From JAUMWX01 sp023394215 (GTDB lineage Bacteria > Bacillota > Clostridia > Tissierellales > Peptoniphilaceae), in the NCBI GenBank assembly GCA_050313995.1, contig JBNPMM010000002.1: 64,000 nucleotides of DNA. One strand, 5' to 3'. A model generated the notes under the pieces. It did no database searches and was not told the DNA's origin. It saw nothing but the letters and a program-made list of their open reading frames with translations. The position numbers were made by a program, and so were the translations under genes. The stretch's first letter is position 1. Each line of letters opens with the position of its first letter. This document shows, one piece after another, positions 10,176 to 18,860 of the stretch.

Positions 10176-11118
10176 TTCTAAGCCTTCTCTCTCTTACATT
10201 TACAAATATATCAATCAAACCCACTATTACAAAAGCTATGTAAGCCCTAAGCAAAACGATAAATATAAACAAAAGTAAAAATCTGAACAACTTATTCATC
10301 CTAAATTCATAGATGGCATCAACCAACAAAACCCCGTCACAAAAACTGAAAAATGCAAAAAGCAAAATCAAGTTATCCCTTACCAGATCAACATTAGCCA
10401 AATTAAAAAGATAAGCCAGGGAAACCGTAATAAAGGCAAGAATAAGCATATATTTAAATCCCTTACCTATATAATAAGTGTTCAATTTTGTATTATAAAC
10501 TTTTCTACCGCTTATCTGCTCCATTATTTTTACAGATATAAATACATTTATAAAGACTACAAGATAGGAATATATAAACAACAGAGCCGGTAAAAGCTCT
10601 ATCGATCTGTTTATGGTGTCACTAAGATTATTTATAATATTTGTTATGTCAAGCTGACTATAATTTAACCCCAGCTCCAGCCCCTCTTTTACTCTATTTA
10701 CATAGGCACCGAAATCCGCCCTTATAACATCAAAGGGATTTTGCCCGCTTATCAAATAAATAAGATATATGGTAAGCCCCAAAAGCGCATATCTTGCATA
10801 AGAGGTGCTTCTTACAACCTGCCCTATACCGAACCTCTTCCTAATCATAATCCCTGCAATAAGCGAAATAACAGTGTTTGTCACAATATTTATAACAAGC
10901 CCTGTAAGGTCTATAAGAAAATATCCTCCTAAGGCTGTAGCAAACAAACCCGCAGCCCAAAATCCGAAGCCGTCATTGACCAATAAAATAATAAAGGGAA
11001 CAAATTGTACTATGGTCAAAATCCCCATAAGTCCCCGGCTGAGATATAGGATAAGCAAGCTGAAAGCTATCGCCATTAAAAGATTTATAAGTCTTTCATT
11101 TTTTATATTTGTCTTCAT
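10165..11118 (-). CDS. YybS/DUF2232 family membrane protein
   Basis: 317 residues from the ATG at 11118, chosen because GGAG lies 6 bases before it; an in-frame ATG at 11133 has no such site. A polytopic membrane protein with roughly seven or eight hydrophobic segments (first at LLMAIAFSLLILYLS, last at FLLLFIFIVLLRAYIAFVIV). It has the overall look of S-component-like membrane proteins. Function is not established; the conserved placement before gdpP suggests a link to that pathway or to vitamin or ion transport. First gene of the operon. Confidence 0.8.
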   Translation of the reverse strand: MKTNIKNERLINLLMAIAFSLLILYLSRGLMGILTIVQFVPFIILLVNDGFGFWAAGLFATALGGYFLIDLTGLVINIVTNTVISLIAGIMIRKRFGIGQVVRSTSYARYALLGLTIYLIYLISGQNPFDVIRADFGAYVNRVKEGLELGLNYSQLDITNIINNLSDTINRSIELLPALLFIYSYLVVFINVFISVKIMEQISGRKVYNTKLNTYYIGKGFKYMLILAFITVSLAYLFNLANVDLVRDNLILLFAFFSFCDGVLLVDAIYEFRMNKLFRFLLLFIFIVLLRAYIAFVIVGLIDIFVNVRERRLRNEK

Positions 11119-11143
11119 TTTTTCTCCAATCATAATTACTAAT

Positions 11144-11149
11144 ATTATA
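11144..11149 (-). promoter_or_regulatory. Likely -10 box of the replication operon
   Basis: TATAAT on the minus strand, 26 bases upstream of the chosen start of the first operon gene. No convincing -35 hexamer is seen 17 bases further up, so this is a moderate call. Confidence 0.45.
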
Positions 11150-11256
11150 CCAAAAAATCAGGCAAATATAAAACTGTAGCGTGCTATTATTATTCATTTT
11201 CAGAGACTTTTATGTTATTATTTATGTAATATAAATATCTTTAATAAGGAGTTAAT

Positions 11257-11775
11257 ATGAAACTGATATTGGCGGTAGATAATAATTTTTCAATAGGCAT
11301 AAATGGCGATATGCTATTTCATATAAAAAAAGATTTACAAAGGTTTAAAGACCTTACAACAGGTAACATTGTTATAATGGGAAGAAAAACTCTTGAATCT
11401 CTTCCGGGAGGAAAACCCCTTAAAAATAGGACTCATATAGTGCTTACAAGCGATAAAAACTATGAAATGAAAGATTGTTTTATAGTTCATTCAACTGAAG
11501 AAATCTTTGAAAAAGTAAAGGAAATCAATCCTCAAAATGAAAAAGAGGTATTTTTAATCGGCGGTGGAAATCTTGTTGCCCAGCTCCTTGATAAATGCGA
11601 GGAAGCCTATATCACAAAGGTCGATAAAGACTATAAAAACTTTGATACATCCATAGCTAATCTCGACTTGCTTGAAAACTGGAAGCTCGTTGAAAAATCG
11701 GAAGTCTTAGAAGAGAATCAGGGAGATGAAAATTTCAGTTTCACTTTCAACAGATACAAAAATATTAATATATAA
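11257..11775 (+). CDS. folA: Dihydrofolate reductase
   Basis: 172 residues. Reduces dihydrofolate to tetrahydrofolate with NADPH. The N-terminal LILAVDNNFSIGINGDMLFHIKKDLQRFK matches the family, with Asp in the substrate-binding position after LFHIKK-D; NIVIMGRKTLESLP binds NADPH and the C-terminal FLIGGGNLVAQLL completes the site. Ribosome site AAGGAG five bases before the ATG. It is divergent from the replication operon and stands alone. Together with folT and folC near 58-60 kb it completes a folate salvage set. The leader motif FSIGINGDML differs from the usual GxIGxxNxLPW, with Met-Leu-Phe in place of Leu-Pro-Trp. Confidence 0.95.
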   Translation: MKLILAVDNNFSIGINGDMLFHIKKDLQRFKDLTTGNIVIMGRKTLESLPGGKPLKNRTHIVLTSDKNYEMKDCFIVHSTEEIFEKVKEINPQNEKEVFLIGGGNLVAQLLDKCEEAYITKVDKDYKNFDTSIANLDLLENWKLVEKSEVLEENQGDENFSFTFNRYKNINI

Positions 11776-11780
11776 AACCT

Positions 11781-11830
11781 AAAGACAGCTCACAAACGGA
11801 AAGTTCATATATCCACTAAGAGCTGTCTTT
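11781..11830. terminator. Bidirectional terminator between folA and the helicase gene
   Basis: AAAGACAGCTC and GAGCTGTCTTT form a perfect 11-bp stem around a 28-base loop, A-rich before and T-rich after. It lies between convergent genes and can serve both. Confidence 0.7.
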
Positions 11831-11841
11831 ATTTCTACATC

Positions 11842-14610
11842 TTACAACCTCTTACAAAAAAATCTCAAGGCACAAGTTTTGCAGGCATCAACATTGTCAG
11901 TTTTCTCAAAATTCAAAGTCCTGCTGTCTTCCTCTATCTTTTTTACAGTATCGCTTATTTCAGCCATGGTTTCCATAAGGGTATCTTCGTTTACTTCAAA
12001 AGATAAAATTTCTCCCTTTGCTTTAAGATTTGTAAAATACAAATCCACTTTCTCGACTTTTTCGTTTCTGCTAAGCTCATAAAGATAAGCATATAAATTT
12101 ATCTGCCTATAATATTTATCAAAATCCGGGTGTTTACCTTCCTCATCCGGTGGTGTCCCCGTCTTAAAATCCAATATGTGCAAACCTTCTTTATCTCTAA
12201 AAATATAGTCTACATTACCTCCCAACATATAGTCGTCAAAAGATAATTTTATTGACTGCTCTGTGCAAATGGGTTCTCCGAAATCCTCAAGTTTTTCCAG
12301 ATAAAGCTTAATCTCCTGCCACGCTCCCTCTATGTCCTGTGCGGTCAAATCTATAAAACCCTGCAAATACTTATTTTTGGCATTTTCAAACAAAAAAGTT
12401 TTAAGTTTGGAAGTATCGGGAAAACTCCCCCTTACCCTTTCCTCATTTATCTTTTCTATTGTTTCATGGACCATAAGCCCATAAGCCAGAGCCTTTTTTT
12501 TGGCTTGAGTAAATCTCAACTTTCTAAAATAATAAAAGGCTCTCGGACATGCCCGATATGGACTTATATCTGCCGTATAGGAATAAATCTCCTTGAGTTT
12601 AGAATCTTTAACTTCTTCTGCTTTAATAGAAAGATTTTCAAAATTAAAATCATCCAATAAATTGAAAGTACCGCTCAGCTCTCTTGATATTGGAGCAGTT
12701 TCAAATGAGGTAAGTATTAAAAGTTCCTTTGCCCTGGAAAAACCCGTATAATATTTTCTGTAAAAATCAAATCTCTCAAATAAATCTTCCGGCTCAAAAC
12801 TCTCTCTTTGTCCCAAATCTTTAAAAATCTTTTCCAAGTTACTCAAACCCTTCTTATAGGGCTTATAAATTTTGTCCCACATGGAAGCCATAAAGACAAG
12901 CGGATACTCCATCCCTTTTGAAGCATGAATAGTCAAAAAAGATATACTGTCCTTATCGGGCAGGCTCACATCTTCTTCAAACTCCGCTATATTTTCACTC
13001 TTTATAAAAGCTATATAATCTATAAAAAATCTTTCAACAAATTTAAGCAAATTATTTTCATCTATCCTATGTATTTGATTCATATAGGAAAACGAATAAA
13101 TAAGCTCCAAAAATCTTGATATATTCTTGGCAACTCCCTCATCATGTAAGTAGGAAAAAAACGGCTCATAGGCAAATAACCTGTAGGCTATATCAAAAAG
13201 ATTAAGGGAAAAATTTTTGCCTCCTATATAAGTTGCCATCCTCTTTACAAAATCTTCCAAGTCTGCATTTTTTATACAGTCCCGATAAAAAAGTTCATAT
13301 GAACTTTTCAAAAAATCCCTTGTATCCGGATCAACATAGGGGAATTTATCTTCAAATGGCTTTTTAAAAATTGCATAAAATGATCCTATAAACTTTCTTA
13401 TTTCAGGTCTACTTAGAAGCCTTGACGTCTTTGGCCTGTATATACCTATACCGTTTTTCTTGAAAAAAGATGCCAATCTTATTGCCCTAACATCATTTAT
13501 CGAAGAAAAGAGAAAGGCTATCTCGTTAAAATTATTTATAACCCCCTTATCCTTCAAATCTCTCAAGGTCTTAAGTAAATCTTCATGCCATTTCTCTTCA
13601 TCCCTTGATAAAAGCTTAAGCACCCTCTTGTCCCCACTTTGCTTGGACGAATAAAGTTTCTTGCTATATCTGTAGCGTCCTTTTTGCCCAATCTCCATCT
13701 CCTGCATAAAATCAGAATAAAACTTCACAATAGACTGATTGGACCTGTAATTCTTATCTAAATATATAACCCTCGTGCCTTCATATCTTTCGGGGAATTC
13801 TATTATATTTCTTACACTTGCTCCCCTGAACCTGTAAAGTCCCTGGTCATCATCCCCCACTACACACAAATTCATATTATTATTCAAAAGAAGTCTTATT
13901 ATTTTTTCCTGAACATCATTTGTATCCTGATATTCATCAATCATTATATAGTTAATCCGACTCCTAAGCTCATCTCTTATCTCAGGATAATCCACAAGCA
14001 TCTTATATACGTAAAACAATATCCTGGAAAAATCCACTAAATTAGCTTTTCCAAGAAGTCCTTCATAAAAATTTACTACATCAAAAAAACTCTTTTTATA
14101 TGAATCATGAGATTTTCTTTCCAAAATCCCGTATTCCCCAATATTTTTGACAATCTTCTCTATAGTAGCCACTTCATTTCTATTCCCGATAAGTTTATCA
14201 TAGCCCGGTATGGCTCTAAATCCTCTCAGATTTCTATATATAAGATATTTTGATTCGATGTCATCTATTTGCCTATAACCCCTTTTCAAGGGGGTGAAAT
14301 CCAAATACCTATCCAAAATTTGTCTGCATATGCTGTGGAAATTCCCCAGCACCATATCATTTACATCTTTTTTTATACCCCTCTCCTGGAATTTAAATGA
14401 AAGTCTATCCAAAAGCTCCAAGGCAGCCTTGTTGGTAAATGTAGATACCATGATGCTTGACGGCTCTATATTAAGTTTGTCGATCATATAAATTACCCTT
14501 TCCACAAGGGTAAAAGTCTTTCCGGTACCCGGTCCCGCAATTATAAGTACAGGCCCCTCAACCGTAGTTATAGCCTCTCTCTGTCCATCATTGTAAACTA
14601 CATCTTCCAT
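11842..14610 (-). CDS. UvrD/PcrA-like helicase with Fe-S PD-(D/E)XK nuclease domain
   Basis: 922 residues. The N-terminal two thirds is a superfamily 1 helicase: Q-motif region NDGQREAI, Walker A GPGTGKT, Walker B MIDEYQDTND, GDDDQGLYRFRGA, and FLTIHASKGMEYPLVFM. The C-terminal ~250 residues are a RecB/AddB-like nuclease with GLMVHETIEK, GGNVDYIF, HILDFKTGTP and a cysteine set (RAC far upstream, then CKTC and FFC at the very end) typical of a 4Fe-4S cluster that staples the nuclease fold. Probably acts in recombinational repair. Four bases downstream of punA, so cotranscribed with it. Confidence 0.9.
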   Translation of the reverse strand: MEDVVYNDGQREAITTVEGPVLIIAGPGTGKTFTLVERVIYMIDKLNIEPSSIMVSTFTNKAALELLDRLSFKFQERGIKKDVNDMVLGNFHSICRQILDRYLDFTPLKRGYRQIDDIESKYLIYRNLRGFRAIPGYDKLIGNRNEVATIEKIVKNIGEYGILERKSHDSYKKSFFDVVNFYEGLLGKANLVDFSRILFYVYKMLVDYPEIRDELRSRINYIMIDEYQDTNDVQEKIIRLLLNNNMNLCVVGDDDQGLYRFRGASVRNIIEFPERYEGTRVIYLDKNYRSNQSIVKFYSDFMQEMEIGQKGRYRYSKKLYSSKQSGDKRVLKLLSRDEEKWHEDLLKTLRDLKDKGVINNFNEIAFLFSSINDVRAIRLASFFKKNGIGIYRPKTSRLLSRPEIRKFIGSFYAIFKKPFEDKFPYVDPDTRDFLKSSYELFYRDCIKNADLEDFVKRMATYIGGKNFSLNLFDIAYRLFAYEPFFSYLHDEGVAKNISRFLELIYSFSYMNQIHRIDENNLLKFVERFFIDYIAFIKSENIAEFEEDVSLPDKDSISFLTIHASKGMEYPLVFMASMWDKIYKPYKKGLSNLEKIFKDLGQRESFEPEDLFERFDFYRKYYTGFSRAKELLILTSFETAPISRELSGTFNLLDDFNFENLSIKAEEVKDSKLKEIYSYTADISPYRACPRAFYYFRKLRFTQAKKKALAYGLMVHETIEKINEERVRGSFPDTSKLKTFLFENAKNKYLQGFIDLTAQDIEGAWQEIKLYLEKLEDFGEPICTEQSIKLSFDDYMLGGNVDYIFRDKEGLHILDFKTGTPPDEEGKHPDFDKYYRQINLYAYLYELSRNEKVEKVDLYFTNLKAKGEILSFEVNEDTLMETMAEISDTVKKIEEDSRTLNFEKTDNVDACKTCALRFFCKRL

Positions 14611-14613
14611 AAT

Positions 14614-15435
14614 TTATCCCTTTAATTCTTTAATAAATTCCATAACTAAATCTACGAAATATGATGAGGCCCTTTGACCCGCTTCTATAACTTCTTCTTC
14701 ACTAAGCAACTGGTCGGATAAGCCCGCTGCCATATTTGAAATCAAACTGACACCGCATACTTCCATGCCCATATGCCTTGCAGCTACTGCTTCGATAGCA
14801 GTTGACATACCTACAGCATCAGCCCCAAGCAGGCCTGCCATCCTTATTTCCGCAGGGCTTTCATACTGCGGACCCGAAAATTGTAAATAAGTCCCACTAC
14901 GCATAGGGTAGTTTTTCATTTTTCCTATTTCTTCAATTTTTTCCGATAAATCTCTGCAATATATTTGACTCATATCGGGAAACCTTACTCCCAAGTCTCC
15001 AAGATTTTCACCAATCAAAGGCGATCTCACAAACTGACTTATTTGATCCCTTATTACCATAAGATCACCAATTTTAAAATCCCTATTTACAGAGCCCGCT
15101 GCATTTGTAAGAATTATCCGCCTTGCCCCCATAAGTCCCATAAGTCTTATCGGTAAAACCACATCAGAGGCTTCATATCCTTCATACATATGGACTCTCC
15201 CTTGCATTATAACAGTCTTAACACCCGCTACTGTAGTAAATATATATCTTCCCTTATGACCGGGTGCTGTAGAAATAGGAAAACCCTCTATATCCCTATA
15301 AGAGATTTCCTTTTCTATTTCAACCATATCTGCCAGCCCTCCCAAGCCTGACCCCAAAACAATAGCCAGTTCAGGCACAAAATCCGTCTTCTTCCTAATG
15401 TCCTCATAGGCTTTCACCAATTTTTCCTTTATCAT
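14614..15435 (-). CDS. punA: Purine-nucleoside phosphorylase
   Basis: 273 residues, trimeric (PNP/MTAP class) enzyme. It splits inosine or guanosine with phosphate to base and ribose-1-phosphate for salvage. Seen: LGSGLGGLAD (phosphate loop), APGHKGR, MQGRVHMYEGY, LTNAAGSVN, SGPQYESPAEIRM and GADAVGMSTAIEAVAARHMGMEVCG, then SNMAAG. The first gene of a two-gene unit with the helicase-nuclease; the pairing is not obviously functional. Confidence 0.96.
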   Translation of the reverse strand: MIKEKLVKAYEDIRKKTDFVPELAIVLGSGLGGLADMVEIEKEISYRDIEGFPISTAPGHKGRYIFTTVAGVKTVIMQGRVHMYEGYEASDVVLPIRLMGLMGARRIILTNAAGSVNRDFKIGDLMVIRDQISQFVRSPLIGENLGDLGVRFPDMSQIYCRDLSEKIEEIGKMKNYPMRSGTYLQFSGPQYESPAEIRMAGLLGADAVGMSTAIEAVAARHMGMEVCGVSLISNMAAGLSDQLLSEEEVIEAGQRASSYFVDLVMEFIKELKG

Positions 15436-15492
15436 GACTCCTCCATATATCGAATGTATTATTTAAGATTTTAGCACAAATTTCCCAAGCCT

Positions 15493-15535
15493 ACAAAAAA
15501 GAGATTTCCAAGCACTGCTTTAAAGCTTAGAAATC
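15493..15535 (-). terminator. Terminator after the CHAP wall hydrolase
   Basis: On the minus strand a GATTTCTAAGC-type stem (one wobble) closes a short loop and is followed by CTCTTTTTT. It lies 13 bases past the hydrolase stop. Confidence 0.8.
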
Positions 15536-15547
15536 CCTAAATTTATA

Positions 15548-16825
15548 CTATTTATTTGGATATATATATGTTACTGAACCCTGAATACCTAATGGATTGA
15601 ACCAACCACGATAATTTGCTATATTAGGATTCCAATTATAATTCGCTTCCAATACCTGTATGCTTGTAGGAGATTCTACACCTATTACATAGGCAACATG
15701 CCCGCCTGACCAACAGATAATCGAACCTACTTCAGGTACCGTCCCGGTCCTAAAACCGTCCGCTGCAGCTCTGGATGCCCAACTATAAGCGTTCCCCCAA
15801 TAGTTGCTCGCCCAAGGAGCCAATACCTTAACACCCCAAGTACATTGTCCCCAAGGATAATACCAGCCCGTATCATAATTGTAGGTTATTTCAGAACTTG
15901 ATAAAAGCTTAGGATAACCTCCGTTAGAACTTCCGTCACCTGCTGAACCGAGCCCTTCATCTATTTCAACGCCGGTTTTATCATCGTAATACTTCCATAC
16001 ACCGTTCACTGCCTGCTTACCAAAAGCTTGGGTCCCGGAACCGACTCTAAAATAGTACCATTCTCCATCTATACATTGTCTTCCTTCAACTCGGCTTCCA
16101 CTTGTCATTCTGAAATAATACTTTTGTTCATTTTCAGGATCTGTCCACCAACCCTTATAGTAAGATTTTTGCGGTCCTACTTGTGATAGCCAAACTCCTG
16201 CCGCTTCTTTTCTGAATTGATCTATATTTTTACCGTTTGCATCAAAATATTTCCAGTTATACTGACCGTCATCCAATTGTAACCAAGCCCACTGTCCAAT
16301 AATTTGACTTCCATCTTTTTCATTAAAATAAGCCCAGTATGAAAAATCTATACATTGCCAGCCAAAGGCCTGTGAGCCCGACCCCAATCTAAAATATCTC
16401 CAACTGCCGTCTACATACTGCCTTCCCTCTACTCTACTACCACTTGTTGTCCTGAAATAGTAAACCAATCCGTTCTCAGGGTTTGTCCACCAACCCCTAT
16501 GATACTCTGTATTAGGACCCGCTTGTGAAAGATAGCTTTTTTCCTGACCGTTGATATTTTCCTTATAAAATTGATCTATATTTACACCTGTTGAGTTAAA
16601 AAACTTATAATTATATACTCCGCTTTTTCCCTCAACCGGCAACCATAACCATTCACTCTTGGCAAAACTGCCGTCTGCCTTTATATATTTCCATTGACCG
16701 CTTTCCATTATCCAACCTTTACCTGTAGAATCCGATGCAGCCACGACTTCTTCATTTCTAATAACTCCAAAAACTATCAGTAAGGCTAATAATGTCCCTA
16801 AAAGACTCTTGACTAAATTTTTCAT
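15548..16825 (-). CDS. Secreted CHAP-domain wall hydrolase with glucan/choline-binding-type repeats
   Basis: 425 residues. Signal peptide 1-30. Residues about 38-300 are aromatic-rich repeats ([46 protein letters not shown]) of the cell-wall-binding CW_binding type, with a larger duplicated block ([16 protein letters not shown] ... GWWTNPENG matched by [16 protein letters not shown] ... GWWTDPENE). The C-terminal 106 residues are a CHAP cysteine peptidase/amidase: C328 in GQCTWG, H376 in GGHVAYV, E393 in LEANYN. It should cleave peptidoglycan while held at the surface. A perfect 17-bp inverted repeat lies in its leader. Confidence 0.9.
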   Translation of the reverse strand: MKNLVKSLLGTLLALLIVFGVIRNEEVVAASDSTGKGWIMESGQWKYIKADGSFAKSEWLWLPVEGKSGVYNYKFFNSTGVNIDQFYKENINGQEKSYLSQAGPNTEYHRGWWTNPENGLVYYFRTTSGSRVEGRQYVDGSWRYFRLGSGSQAFGWQCIDFSYWAYFNEKDGSQIIGQWAWLQLDDGQYNWKYFDANGKNIDQFRKEAAGVWLSQVGPQKSYYKGWWTDPENEQKYYFRMTSGSRVEGRQCIDGEWYYFRVGSGTQAFGKQAVNGVWKYYDDKTGVEIDEGLGSAGDGSSNGGYPKLLSSSEITYNYDTGWYYPWGQCTWGVKVLAPWASNYWGNAYSWASRAAADGFRTGTVPEVGSIICWSGGHVAYVIGVESPTSIQVLEANYNWNPNIANYRGWFNPLGIQGSVTYIYPNK

Positions 16826-16840
16826 TATTTCCTCTCTTAT

Positions 16841-16886
16841 TTGTAATTATTTTGTAACCTGTTAATATATTACAAAATAATTACAA
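16841..16886. repeat. Perfect 17-bp inverted repeat in the leader of the CHAP gene
   Basis: Arms TTGTAATTATTTTGTAA (16841-16857) and its exact complement (16870-16886) flank a 12-base spacer, ending 16 bases before the start codon. Each arm contains two TTGTAA units, and another TTTGTAAT lies at about 16899. It could be an operator with multiple half-sites or an RNA stem in the 5' leader. The minus-strand spacer contains TAATAT, a possible -10 box. Confidence 0.6.
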
Positions 16887-16977
16887 AAATTGCAAGCCTT
16901 TGTAATCATTTAGATATAAATATTACGAAATAGTAAAATATATCCGTTATAAAGTATTTTAAAAATACTTTACATAC

Positions 16978-17006
16978 GAAAAGAACCGCCATAAAACAGC
17001 AGTCCT
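16978..17006 (-). terminator. Possible terminator after the broken NlpC/P60 gene
   Basis: Minus strand AGGACTGC pairs with GCGGTTCT (two wobbles) over a 9-base loop, followed by TTTC. Weak U-tract. Confidence 0.4.
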
Positions 17007-17049
17007 TTACTTTATTCTTAATTATATAGAATTTATTTATATTTACACA

Positions 17050-17572
17050 TTACTTACTCTTCCAATATGGCCTTTGTATATAATCCATAAGAGGGTAGCC
17101 CCATATGTCAACCAACAATGAAATAGGATCTAAAAACGTTCCTGCAAATCCCGAATGTATTATCATAGGCTTTCCATTCAGTAACCCTGCGTATATTGCA
17201 GTATGAGAAGCCTCCAAGTCATTAACGAACTCCATACCTCTTGCGAAAACTAAATCGCCGGGATTTAAGTTTACTGAAGCTCTAAGCAATCTTACTCCGC
17301 TATAATCTTGTGTTTTTAAATATTGGGCTTCGGCCATTTTATAACCGTATAAACCAACCGGTCCCCCCCCCTTGAAACCCTTCCTGATTGAGGCCCTAAG
17401 GACATAGCTTCTTCTAAATTTCCATATTCCGGTCCCGGAATTATTATTCCGTTATTCTTATAAGCAGTATATGCCAAACCGCTGCAATACAAACCTTCTT
17501 TCAAGTCCAAACCATACCACTGATATTTTGTACCGATGGCAGTTAAAGCGGTTTTTACCTCCTCAACTCAAT
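17050..17572 (-). pseudogene. NlpC/P60-type cysteine peptidase, truncated and frameshifted at a G9 tract
   Basis: Two pieces of one protein in different frames. The upstream piece reads VKTALTAIGTKYQWYGLDL, then GLYCSGLAYTAYKNNGI with the catalytic Cys; the downstream piece reads GPVGLYGYKMAEAQ, then NPGDLVFARG and SHTAIYAG with the catalytic His. They meet at nine consecutive G on the coding strand (17363-17371); one extra G would join the frames. There is a stop a few codons upstream and no signal peptide or good start, so the 5' end is also lost. Best read as a decayed wall peptidase. Confidence 0.7.
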
Positions 17573-17618
17573 TTTCATAAATCACACCTACTCAAGCTTA
17601 ACATAATACTAAATGCTA

Positions 17619-18446
17619 TCAGGGCTCACTCTTTACCAAATCTATGGAAACTACATCCTTAGTCTCGGCATCGACATAAACACTTCCTTGTTTAAAAGAA
17701 ACCTCATAGACTTCCAAGAATTTTTTCAGCTTACTACCTTTAACAAGCTTCCCCGTACTTTGTATTACACAATAATCAACGTCATTTATCTCAGGTTTTT
17801 CCGACAATTTAAGCATATCTTGTAAGGCTTCCACTGCTATATGGCTTGCCTCTTCCCTTGATAACTTAGGATTATCCTCGGCAACATATTCTTCAATTCT
17901 GTTAAAACTCATCAACCTATTTGTTTGCGTTTCAAAAGAAAATTTTATACAATCATAAGGATTAAATATACCATTAGGATACTTCTTGGCAAGAAATACC
18001 GAATATCCGGCATCCATTATGGGATACTTTCTGTTGAACTCATAGTCCCCACTGACATAGCCCTTATCAAAAAGCATCTTTATTACTTCATCTAAAGAAT
18101 TGTACTTGCTTGCAATATTTTTATTTAAATTGTAGGTGCCGTCAAAATTCATTACCCTGTGATTTTTATCAAGTTCAAGTTCGATTGCCCCCTTATGAAT
18201 CAGATATCCTGTTTCGGTTTCATCGACAACATATCCATCCAACCCCCTTATATCAAAATCTGAAATAAGAGCTTTTATCAACTCATCACTCGGCTTTTTC
18301 TTATCTTCGCCGGTTTTCTCTTCCTGAACCTGCTTTTGAGTATCCTCATTTACCCTCTTATCACTTGAATTACAAGCTGCAAGAATAAAACAGAATATAA
18401 CAACAGATACAAACAAGAAAAATTTGCTTAGATTTTTAAAATTCAT
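17619..18446 (-). CDS. Lipoprotein with PepSY-like C-terminus
   Basis: 275 residues. Lipoprotein signal with lipobox LAAC (near residue 25), then a charged Lys/Glu linker (30-52). The rest carries two YcdB/PepSY-like segments; the last ends VYVDAETKDVVSIDLV, typical of PepSY domains, which are thought to modulate peptidases at the cell surface. It lies directly upstream of the broken NlpC/P60 gene and near a CHAP hydrolase, which fits a surface or wall context. Molecular function unknown. Confidence 0.7.
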   Translation of the reverse strand: MNFKNLSKFFLFVSVVIFCFILAACNSSDKRVNEDTQKQVQEEKTGEDKKKPSDELIKALISDFDIRGLDGYVVDETETGYLIHKGAIELELDKNHRVMNFDGTYNLNKNIASKYNSLDEVIKMLFDKGYVSGDYEFNRKYPIMDAGYSVFLAKKYPNGIFNPYDCIKFSFETQTNRLMSFNRIEEYVAEDNPKLSREEASHIAVEALQDMLKLSEKPEINDVDYCVIQSTGKLVKGSKLKKFLEVYEVSFKQGSVYVDAETKDVVSIDLVKSEP

Positions 18447-18604
18447 ATTATTCTCCTTTACTTATCTTACTTAACAAGCCTTCCCAACTATTTAGGTAAT
18501 TATATAAACTGCCCCTTCATCTTTATCTTATCAAAACATTAAATTTATATCAAAAAAAATCAATTATATTTGAAAAATAGCCACCCCGCTATAAAATATT
18601 CCAC

Positions 18605-18634
18605 TAAAAAAGAGCAGGCTCTTAACCCGCTCTT
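18605..18634 (-). terminator. Terminator after the opp operon and its small membrane gene
   Basis: Minus strand AAGAGCGGG pairs with CCTGCTCTT (one wobble) over a 7-base loop, followed by a run of T. Confidence 0.8.
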
Positions 18635-18639
18635 AAATC

Positions 18640-18840
18640 TTATCCAAGTAGTTTGGCAAATAAGTATATTATAAGTAAAAATACCAACACCGGCGGCAAG
18701 AATGTCTTTAAAGCCGCAAATATCATAGCTCTTTCATCATCCTTATCCAAAGAATTTCTAAATTCCTCCAGTCTTTTCTTTTTTTCCTCTTCACTCAATT
18801 TACCGAATTCACTCTTGTCGTCTCTTTTTTTATTAAACAT
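18640..18840 (-). CDS. Small single-pass membrane protein downstream of oppF
   Basis: 66 residues: a charged, helical N-terminal half (EEEKKKRLEEFRNSLDKDDE) and one C-terminal membrane helix (FLPPVLVFLLIIYLFAKLLG), so probably the charged part is cytoplasmic. It begins 20 bases after oppF and shares its terminator, so it is likely the last gene of the opp transcript. No family recognised. It might assist the unusual transporter, but that rests on position only. Confidence 0.65.
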   Translation of the reverse strand: MFNKKRDDKSEFGKLSEEEKKKRLEEFRNSLDKDDERAMIFAALKTFLPPVLVFLLIIYLFAKLLG

Positions 18841-18860
18841 ATCTTTACCTTAAGGATTTC

